From: Bacteroidales bacterium UBA6346
Lineage (GTDB): Bacteria > Bacteroidota > Bacteroidia > Bacteroidales > UBA932
Direction of reading: 5' to 3'
Assembly (NCBI GenBank): GCA_002438905.1
Contig: DJSA01000046.1
Coordinates: 12,562-18,960 of the forward strand
Length of the DNA stretch: 6,399 bases
Below are positions 1-5,464 of this stretch, one piece after another. The number at the start of each line of letters is the position of its first letter. The stretch's first letter is position 1. The notes under the pieces are model-generated. The model made no database searches and was not told where the DNA came from. It saw nothing but the letters and a program-made list of their open reading frames with translations. A program made the translations under genes and the position numbers.

Positions 1-2094
1 TGCGGTCCATGCTCCGAGATTCATGTTGACCTGCGCAGCGACGAAGAACGCAAGTCCGTTCCCGGTGCCGAACTCGTGAATAAGGGACATCGCCTCGTGA
101 TTGAGATCTGGAACCTCGTGTTCATGCAGTACAACCGCAAGGCAGACGGATCGCTTGAGCTCCTCCCACACAGGAACGTGGACACCGGAATGGGCTTCGA
201 GCGTCTCTGCATGACGCTTCAGGGCAAGCAGAGCAGCTACGACACTGACGTGTTCACGGGGATGATCCACAAGATCGAGGAACTTTCTGGTAAGAAATAC
301 GGATCTGATGAGAATACGGACATCGCGATGAGGGTAGTCGCGGATCACATCCGCGCAATCGCGTTCTCCATCGCTGACGGCCAGCTCCCTTCCAATGTAA
401 AAGCCGGCTACGTCATCCGCAGAATCCTTCGCCGTGCTGTCCGCTACGGATATACATTCCTCGGCTTCAACGAGCCTTTCCTCTGCCGCCTCGTGGGGCA
501 GTTAGTGAGCGACATGGGAGAGCATTATCCCGAAATCGCCCTCCAGCAGACTCTAATCGAGAAGGTAATCAAAGAAGAGGAGCTTGCGTTCCTGCGCACT
601 CTCGACAGGGGCATCAGATTGATTGACAGCATCATGGAGAAATGCTCCGACACGAAGGTCATCAAGGGAGAGGATGCGTTCACGCTCTACGACACCTTCG
701 GGTTCCCGATTGACCTGAGCGAACTCATAGCCTCAGAGAAGGGATATACCATTGACCTCGAAGGATTTGAGGCCGAGCTCAAGAAGCAGAAGGACAGGGC
801 GCGCAACGCCACGGCAAACGAGTTCGGAGACTGGATCGAGTTCCACCACTGCGACAACGTCGAGTTCCTCGGGTATGATTTCACCGAGATTGACGGGGCA
901 CGTCTCACTCGCCACAGAACCGTGAAGCAGAAAAACAAGGAGATGATTCAGCTCGTGTTTGACCGCACTCCTTTCTACGGTGAAATGGGAGGACAGGTCG
1001 GAGACACGGGATACATCGAGTCAGAAGATGGGGAACGGATCAGGATTCTCGACACCGTGAAGGAGAACAACCTCACGATTCACATCGCCGAGAAGCTTCC
1101 AACGGACTGCACGGGCAGCTTCCGTCTCGTGGTCGATGCCGCGCGCAGACACTGCATCGAGAACAACCACAGCTGCACGCATCTTCTCCATCAGGCTCTC
1201 CGCGAAATTCTCGGAACGCACGTGGAACAGAAGGGATCGTTCGTGACCCCGGACTATTTCCGCTTCGACTTCTCGCATTTCGAGAAAATGAGCGATGAAC
1301 AGATCGACAAGGGTGAGAAGAGGGTCAACGAACTGATTCGCTGCAATTTCCCTCTCATCGAAAAAAGGAATGGGACAATGGAAGAGGCGAAGGCTATGGG
1401 TGCCATGGCCCTGTTCGGAGAGAAATACGGCGACCGGGTCCGCATCGTGCAATTCGGAGATTCTGTCGAACTCTGCGGAGGATGCCATACCTCGGCAACC
1501 GGAAACATCGGCTTCTTCAAGATTGTCTCCGAGAGTGCGATTGCGGCCGGAATCAGAAGGATCGAGGCAAGGACTGGGCTTGCAGCCGAGAATGTGGTCG
1601 ACATTATGGAGAACACCCTGCGCAGCGCAAAGGCTCTGTTCAACAACGCTCCTGACCTCGCTGCCGCAATCAGAAAACTCATCGACGAGAACGATGGCTT
1701 CAAGAAGGAAATCGAGAATGTGGCCAAGGAGAAGGCAGCAGCCTTCAAGCAGGCGCTTCTCGACGAGGCAAAGGACATCAACGGCATCCGCACGGTGGTT
1801 CTGCGCAAGAGCTGTGACCCAGCAATGCTCAAAAACGCGGCGTTCATGCTCCAGAAGGAGGCGGAGAACCTCGCCGTTATCGCGGCATACGAGTTCGAGG
1901 GCAAGCCTCAGCTCCTCGTGATGTACTCCCCCGACCTCGTTGCCAAGGGCCACAACGCCGGCAATGATGTCCGCACAGCGGCCAAGGCCATACTCGGCGG
2001 GGGCGGCGGCCAGCCGGGACTCGCCACAGCCGGCGGCAAGAACGCCGCAGGCCTCGACGAAGCCACAGAAATCCTCCTCGGAAACATCAAGTGA
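1..2094 (+). CDS. alaS: Alanyl-tRNA synthetase AlaS, 5'-truncated by the window edge
   Basis: AlaS charges tRNA-Ala with alanine in the cytoplasm and hydrolyses mischarged Ser- and Gly-tRNA-Ala. The frame is open from base 1 with CGPCSEIH, so translation begins outside the window; about 175-180 N-terminal residues appear to be missing, judged against the usual ~875. The visible 697 residues contain, in window numbering, class II motif 3 DTGMGFERL (61-69), the helical tRNA-recognition region with RRILRRAVRYG (about 140-150), the editing-domain stretch DRTPFYGEMGGQVGDTG (321-337), and zinc/editing ligands HSCTH (H390, H394) and CGGCH (C492, H496). A charged, probably coiled-coil segment follows (about 555-610), then the C-Ala domain with GGGGGQPGLATAGGKN near the end. 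The stop is TGA at 2092-2094. The fourth residue of CGGCH is Cys where many AlaS have Thr. The GTG at 76 is an internal Val codon, not a start. Identification is very secure. Confidence 0.98.
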   Translation, partial: CGPCSEIHVDLRSDEERKSVPGAELVNKGHRLVIEIWNLVFMQYNRKADGSLELLPHRNVDTGMGFERLCMTLQGKQSSYDTDVFTGMIHKIEELSGKKYGSDENTDIAMRVVADHIRAIAFSIADGQLPSNVKAGYVIRRILRRAVRYGYTFLGFNEPFLCRLVGQLVSDMGEHYPEIALQQTLIEKVIKEEELAFLRTLDRGIRLIDSIMEKCSDTKVIKGEDAFTLYDTFGFPIDLSELIASEKGYTIDLEGFEAELKKQKDRARNATANEFGDWIEFHHCDNVEFLGYDFTEIDGARLTRHRTVKQKNKEMIQLVFDRTPFYGEMGGQVGDTGYIESEDGERIRILDTVKENNLTIHIAEKLPTDCTGSFRLVVDAARRHCIENNHSCTHLLHQALREILGTHVEQKGSFVTPDYFRFDFSHFEKMSDEQIDKGEKRVNELIRCNFPLIEKRNGTMEEAKAMGAMALFGEKYGDRVRIVQFGDSVELCGGCHTSATGNIGFFKIVSESAIAAGIRRIEARTGLAAENVVDIMENTLRSAKALFNNAPDLAAAIRKLIDENDGFKKEIENVAKEKAAAFKQALLDEAKDINGIRTVVLRKSCDPAMLKNAAFMLQKEAENLAVIAAYEFEGKPQLLVMYSPDLVAKGHNAGNDVRTAAKAILGGGGGQPGLATAGGKNAAGLDEATEILLGNIK

Positions 2095-2130
2095 TCATAA
2101 GCAATCATTGAGTGCGTCTGATTATCACTT
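2089..2130 (+). terminator. Imperfect AT-rich hairpin at the alaS 3' end, possible terminator
   Basis: The continuous right arm TGATTATCACTT (2119-2130) pairs with two blocks on the left, AATCA (2103-2107) and AAGTGAT (2089-2095). This gives 12 pairs with a 7-nt bulge (2096-2102) and an 11-nt loop (2108-2118). The structure overlaps the alaS stop codon. It is followed by an A-rich stretch (2131-2146), not a T-run, so it is not a standard Rho-independent terminator. It could instead be a 3'-end stabilising or processing structure, or chance in AT-rich DNA. Confidence 0.25.
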
Positions 2131-2146
2131 AAATAAATAAAAGAAA

Positions 2147-2268
2147 GGGATTTGATAAAGAGATGAAGTGCAAGGCGCGCGAGGAGTTCAAACCGCAGGC
2201 AGCGACCTCATGGTTGTGAGGATTTGGGCTACGAACGCAACGCGGCAATTCGCTCTTTTGCAAATCCC
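2147..2268 (+). repeat. 122-nt element bounded by 16-bp imperfect inverted repeats; leader RNA or MITE-like repeat
   Basis: The left end GGGATTTGATAAAGAG (2147-2162) and the reverse complement of the right end (2253-2268), GGGATTTGCAAAAGAG, match at 14 of 16 positions. As RNA this is an 8-bp stem, a 2x2 internal loop and a 6-bp stem. It can continue inward through G2165-C2251, A2166-U2250, A2167-U2249, U2169-A2247, G2170-C2246 and C2171-G2245. Inside is a small hairpin, CCTCA (2206-2210) with TGAGG (2217-2221) around a 6-nt loop. The element ends eight bases before the permease-fmt start codon, so a transcribed copy would sit in its 5' leader. No transposase is nearby and no clear target duplication is visible; GAAA ends the left flank and GGAAA begins the right. 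The inverted repeat is seen directly; whether it is a cis-regulatory RNA, a small RNA or a dispersed palindromic repeat is open. Confidence 0.5.
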
Positions 2269-2276
2269 GGAAACAA

Positions 2277-3701
2277 ATGAAGAAGTTAGACAAATTCATA
2301 CTCAAGTCCTTCGTGCTGCCCTTCATCGCAATCCTCCTGATTGTGATATTCATACTCATGATGCAGTTCCTCTGGCTCTACATCGACGAGCTTGTGGGCA
2401 AGGGACTGAGCATGAAGGTCATACTTGAGTTCATGATGTGGGGGGCATGCACCCTCCTTCCGCTCTCTCTTCCGCTCGCCACGCTGCTTTCGTCAATGAT
2501 GACGCTCGGCAACTTCGCCGAAAGCAACGAACTATTGGCAATGAAGGCCGCCGGCATATCCCTTTCACGCATACTCCTGCCGATAGGCATAGTCTGCTTC
2601 GCAATAAGCGTAAGCGCTTTCTTCATCGCGGATGACCTCATCCCGGTGGCATATAACCAGATTTATACTCTCCGCGATGACATAGGACGGACGAAGGAGG
2701 AAATCAAGATTCCGACAGGCACGTTCTACGACGGCATTGAAGGGTACATCCTGCGGGTCGAGGACCGTGATGACAAGACGGGGATGATGCACAACGTGAT
2801 GGTCTACAACCACACGGGACACAAGGGCAACACCAGCGTGACCGTGGCGGATTCGGCGATGATGACAATGTCAAAGGACAAGAGCTACCTCATTTTCTCG
2901 CTCTACAGCGGCTCGAACTTCGAGGAAAGCAACACGAAGAGATACCGCGACACGACGCTGCAGTTACAGCATATCGAATTTGACCGTCAACAGATAATCA
3001 TTCCTCTGGAGAACTATGCCTTCCATAAGTCGGACTCGGCAAGGTACAGCGATCAGGTAAAGTCCATGAGTCTCAAGGAACTGAACCATGGCAAGGACTC
3101 AATCGGAGGGCTGAACGAGGCGGCGAGGGCAGAAAACGTCAAGTCGGTCAACGGCTATCGCTCAGGACTGAGGTACTATAATCAGCTGGATTCTTCGGCC
3201 AGGACAAGGATAACAGCACCGTTCAGAGCTGTGAACATAGGGAAGTTCGATAGCATAGACCAAGAAATCAGGGCCGTGGAGAATGCCATCCAGAAGGCGG
3301 AAGATCTTCAGAGCACGCTTTCGATGTATGCGAACGACACCGGTTACCACACGAGGATTCTGAGGAACATTGACATCGAGATTCTGAGCAAGTTCGCGCT
3401 GTCGCTGGCCTGCTTCATATTCTTCCTCATCGGTGCACCGCTCGGTGCGCTTATACGCAAGGGAGGACTCGGGACGCCGGCAATCATCTCGGTGCTCTTT
3501 TTCGTGGCATATTGGGTCATAGATATTTCCGGGAAGAAACTCGCCCGCGACGGTGCCATATCTCCGGAACTCGGAGTTTTCATTTCAAGTTACATACTCT
3601 TCCCGACCGGTGTGTTCCTGACATGGAAGGCTGTGAACGACTCAACCATTTTCAACATTGACAACATCAAGAGCAGATTCAGAAAATTAAAGGCTAAATT
3701 T
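2277..3701 (+). other. Permease module of the joint frame: LptF/LptG (YjgP/YjgQ) family, residues 1-475
   Basis: The family member pairs with a second such permease and the LptB ATPase to pull lipopolysaccharide from the inner membrane toward the LptC/LptA bridge. Predicted membrane segments are about residues 12-37, 52-78 and 97-118, then 373-393, 399-417 and 431-450: three before and three after a large periplasmic region, as expected. Residues 84-103 (NELLAMKAAGISLSRILLPI) match the cytoplasmic coupling segment that contacts LptB. The periplasmic part (about 120-370) begins with a beta-rich, jellyroll-like region. It then has a charged insertion (about 250-360) including a likely helix (328-350), making the module longer than the ~360-residue proteobacterial proteins; long forms are usual in Bacteroidota. 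The tail 457-475 is basic, ends RFRKLKAKF and runs straight into Fmt. LptF and LptG cannot be told apart here. Confidence 0.9.
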
Positions 3702-4718
3702 ATGGGAATATTCAAGAAGACAAGGATAGTGTATATGGGAACTCCAGAGTTCTCGGTGGCTCCGCTTGACAGGCTCGTGAAGAAAGGATATGACGTTGTG
3801 GGCGTGGTGACCGTGGCGGACAAGCCTTCGGGACGCGGACTCAAGATGAACGAAAGCGCGGTGAAGCAATATGCTGTGGCTCACGGGATTCCGGTGCTCC
3901 AGCCGGTGTCGCTCAAAGACGAGGCCTTCCTTGAGGCTCTCAAGGCTTGGAAACCGGATCTTTTCGTGGTGGTGGCGTTCAGGCTGCTGCCGGAGTGTGT
4001 TTGGAGCATTCCGAGGCTCGGGACATTCAATCTGCACGCGGCACTTCTCCCGCAGTACCGGGGCGCTGCGCCTATCAACTGGGCAGTGATCAACGGAGAG
4101 AGCATGACGGGAGTGACGACCTTTATGATTGACGCGGGAATGGATACGGGAAAAATAATGTACCGTGAGCAGTGCCCTATCCTCCCGACAGACACCGCCG
4201 GAGACGTGCATGACAAGCTCATGAAACTCGGGGCCGACCTTGTGGAGCAGACAGTGGAGTCAATCATCGAGGGCAGCGTGGAATTCCGTGTTCAGCGCAG
4301 CTTCATCCAGGGTGCTGAGGTGCTGAAACCTGCGCCAAAGATAACCAAGGAGATGTGCAGGATTGACTGGAATCACAGCACTACGGAGATTTACAACCTT
4401 GTGCGCGGGCTCAGCCCGTATCCTACCGCCTACACGGAAATTCAGCGGGAAGGAGAAGCTCCTGTTGTACTGAAGATTTTCTTCGGAGAGAAGATCACGG
4501 ATGGGGAGTTCGCTAGGATTTGCCCTTCCGGAGCAGTTCCGGGACAGATTCTGAGCGACGGGAAGACATACATTGCCATCGCTACGGCAGACGGGGCGCT
4601 CGCACTCACCGACCTTCAGCTGGCCGGCAAGAAGCGGATGGACGCGAAGAATTTCCTGCTCGGATTCCGGAACCCGGAAGAATACCACGCGGTGACTCCG
4701 TCCGAATCGGAAGCCTAA
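2277..4718 (+). CDS. fmt: LptF/LptG-family permease fused in frame to methionyl-tRNA formyltransferase (813 aa)
   Basis: One frame with no internal stop runs from ATG 2277 to TAA 4716-4718. Residues 1-475 are a YjgP/YjgQ-type permease, the membrane part of the LptB2FG lipopolysaccharide exporter. Residues 476-813 are a full-length cytoplasmic Fmt, which formylates initiator Met-tRNA from 10-formyltetrahydrofolate. The permease C-terminus lies on the cytoplasmic side in this family, so a fused Fmt would be in the right compartment. I know of no functional link between the two activities. The start is chosen because the hydrophobic N-terminus MKKLDKFILKSFVLPF is typical of the family and no in-frame start lies between the upstream TGA (2217-2219) and 2277. 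A weak GGA (2269-2271) precedes it. The joint is AT-rich and has a good internal ATG at 3702, so Fmt may also, or only, be made separately. One gene or two is unresolved; the domain identities are secure. Confidence 0.9.
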   Translation: MKKLDKFILKSFVLPFIAILLIVIFILMMQFLWLYIDELVGKGLSMKVILEFMMWGACTLLPLSLPLATLLSSMMTLGNFAESNELLAMKAAGISLSRILLPIGIVCFAISVSAFFIADDLIPVAYNQIYTLRDDIGRTKEEIKIPTGTFYDGIEGYILRVEDRDDKTGMMHNVMVYNHTGHKGNTSVTVADSAMMTMSKDKSYLIFSLYSGSNFEESNTKRYRDTTLQLQHIEFDRQQIIIPLENYAFHKSDSARYSDQVKSMSLKELNHGKDSIGGLNEAARAENVKSVNGYRSGLRYYNQLDSSARTRITAPFRAVNIGKFDSIDQEIRAVENAIQKAEDLQSTLSMYANDTGYHTRILRNIDIEILSKFALSLACFIFFLIGAPLGALIRKGGLGTPAIISVLFFVAYWVIDISGKKLARDGAISPELGVFISSYILFPTGVFLTWKAVNDSTIFNIDNIKSRFRKLKAKFMGIFKKTRIVYMGTPEFSVAPLDRLVKKGYDVVGVVTVADKPSGRGLKMNESAVKQYAVAHGIPVLQPVSLKDEAFLEALKAWKPDLFVVVAFRLLPECVWSIPRLGTFNLHAALLPQYRGAAPINWAVINGESMTGVTTFMIDAGMDTGKIMYREQCPILPTDTAGDVHDKLMKLGADLVEQTVESIIEGSVEFRVQRSFIQGAEVLKPAPKITKEMCRIDWNHSTTEIYNLVRGLSPYPTAYTEIQREGEAPVVLKIFFGEKITDGEFARICPSGAVPGQILSDGKTYIAIATADGALALTDLQLAGKKRMDAKNFLLGFRNPEEYHAVTPSESEA
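3689..3704 (+). promoter_or_regulatory. Candidate internal ribosome binding site and start codon for separate Fmt synthesis
   Basis: AAAGG (3689-3693) stands 8 nt before an in-frame ATG (3702-3704), inside an AT-rich stretch (about 3672-3725) unlike the coding sequence on either side. The protein from this ATG begins MGIFKKTRIVYMGTPEF, which has the usual short Fmt lead-in before the IVYMGTP strand. This is a better Shine-Dalgarno match than precedes 2277, 4740 or 5465. It would let Fmt be translated alone even if the upstream frame reads through. Confidence 0.4.
3702..4718 (+). other. fmt: Methionyl-tRNA formyltransferase module (338 aa from the internal ATG)
   Basis: This module transfers a formyl group from 10-formyl-THF to Met-tRNA(fMet) for translation initiation. 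In Fmt numbering (M1 = base 3702), the N-terminal Rossmann-like catalytic domain starts with RIVYMGTPEF (8-17) and has DKPSGRG (40-46). The catalytic and folate region is FNLHAALLPQYRGAAPINW (109-127), with N110 and H112. The third catalytic residue, D148, lies in DAGMDTG (144-150). The C-terminal tRNA-binding domain (about 205-338) begins LKPAPKITKEMCRIDW and includes RGLSPYPTAY (235-244). All catalytic residues of the family are present. It is slightly longer than the ~315-325 residues of a typical Fmt, with the excess mainly in the last ~15 residues. It ends 21 nt before the thiamine pyrophosphokinase gene. Confidence 0.96.
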
Positions 4719-4739
4719 CATGCCAGAAACGCCGCACAG

Positions 4740-5375
4740 ATGAAAGAAATCGTCATTCTTGCCGACGGGGATTTCCCAGAGACCGAGTACCCGAGGTGGC
4801 TGCTCGGGGCAGCGGAGGCTGTGGTCTGCTGTGACGGGGCACTCATGAAGTACCTTGAGTTCAGCGGCGGCAGTGCACCGGCGGCGGTCGTGGGAGACAT
4901 GGACACGCTGTCGGAGGACATGGCAGGTCGGTTTGCGGAGATTGTCGTGAAGTACGACGAGCAGGACTACGATGACCTCGCAAAGGCCGTAAGATATTCA
5001 CTGACAGCACATCCGGAGGTGGAGAGGATTCATATTCTCGGAGCGACTGGAGGTCAGGAAGACTTCACCATCGGCAACTACGGACTGCTCATGGAGTTCG
5101 GAGCAGCGCATCCCGATGTCGCATTCGATATGATTTCCGATCACACGATGGCCTTTTCTCTTCACGACAGCGACACTTTCGACTGCGGAGCCGGCCGCAC
5201 CATTTCTGTGTTCTCGCCCGACCCTACGCTGCGGATCGCCTCACGGGGGCTTGAATGGCCGCTCGACAATGTATGTTTCGACAACTGGTGGAAAGGAATA
5301 CGCAACCGCGCCACGGAAGACAGGGTCGCGCTGAAATTCAACCATTCCGCCCCTGTCCTCATAATCCTCAACTAA
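4740..5375 (+). CDS. thiN: Thiamine pyrophosphokinase (ThiN-type)
   Basis: This 211-residue cytoplasmic enzyme should transfer diphosphate from ATP to thiamine, giving thiamine diphosphate and AMP. Family motifs in order: the N-terminal strand EIVILADGDFP (3-13), VVCCDGA (28-34), VVGDMDTL (50-57), the acidic DEQDYDDLAKAV (73-84), GATGGQEDFTIGN (101-113), and a beta-rich C-terminal thiamine-binding domain with GLEWPLDN (170-177) and RNRATEDRVALKF (188-200). Length is normal. The motif at 101-113 is usually GATGGRxDHxxGN; here Arg is Gln (Q106) and His is Phe (F109), while the Asp (D108) and the acidic motifs remain. It starts 21 nt after the Fmt stop without a Shine-Dalgarno site, so co-transcription with permease-fmt is likely. 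Protein family is secure; full activity is inferred. Confidence 0.93.
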   Translation: MKEIVILADGDFPETEYPRWLLGAAEAVVCCDGALMKYLEFSGGSAPAAVVGDMDTLSEDMAGRFAEIVVKYDEQDYDDLAKAVRYSLTAHPEVERIHILGATGGQEDFTIGNYGLLMEFGAAHPDVAFDMISDHTMAFSLHDSDTFDCGAGRTISVFSPDPTLRIASRGLEWPLDNVCFDNWWKGIRNRATEDRVALKFNHSAPVLIILN

Positions 5376-5464
5376 CACGGTTACATATACATACGGACTT
5401 ACGCACACTCGACACTTTAGACAAAGACCGACACAACTCCATAAACATTAATAATCACACAATT
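5376..5464 (+). other. AT-rich intergenic region before ilvA; presumed promoter, no consensus found
   Basis: This 89-nt gap is much richer in A/T than the flanking genes, especially at 5441-5464 next to the ilvA start, and has no T-run terminator after thiN. A promoter for ilvA is plausible here, but I found no TAnnTTTG -7 box of the Bacteroidota type and no strong inverted repeat. Confidence 0.3.

Noticed and set aside
1370..1921. 183-codon + strand frame overlapping alaS
   Set aside because: The product is rich in Arg and Ser without domain character, as expected for a shifted reading of alaS.
1021..1953. 310-codon open frame on the minus strand inside alaS (and a 216-codon one at 1254-1904)
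   Set aside because: They lie wholly within the well-conserved alaS, have no recognisable domain and no start context of their own. Open antisense frames are expected from the codon bias here.
2101..2160. Bacteroidota-type promoter (TTTG at -33, TAnnTTTG at -7) upstream of permease-fmt
   Set aside because: TTTG at 2151-2154 lacks the TA four bases earlier, and no other match with proper spacing was found.
2147..2268. tRNA-like gene, prompted by a TTCAAACC stretch near 2187-2194
   Set aside because: No acceptor, D and anticodon arms can be placed around it. The pairing pattern is a long terminal stem with inner hairpins, not a cloverleaf.
2168..2428. 86-codon + strand frame from GTG 2168 running into the permease gene
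   Set aside because: It reads through the inverted-repeat element and then out of frame through conserved permease codons. It is more likely an accidental frame over non-coding DNA than a gene.
3687..4267. Minus-strand open frames opposite fmt (3687-4211 and 3881-4267)
   Set aside because: They mirror conserved fmt codons and encode nothing recognisable.
4720..4743. 7-codon ORF (MPETPHR) whose TGA overlaps the thiN ATG
   Set aside because: The overlap could suggest translational coupling, but the ORF is too short and has no ribosome binding site. It fits chance in a 21-nt spacer.
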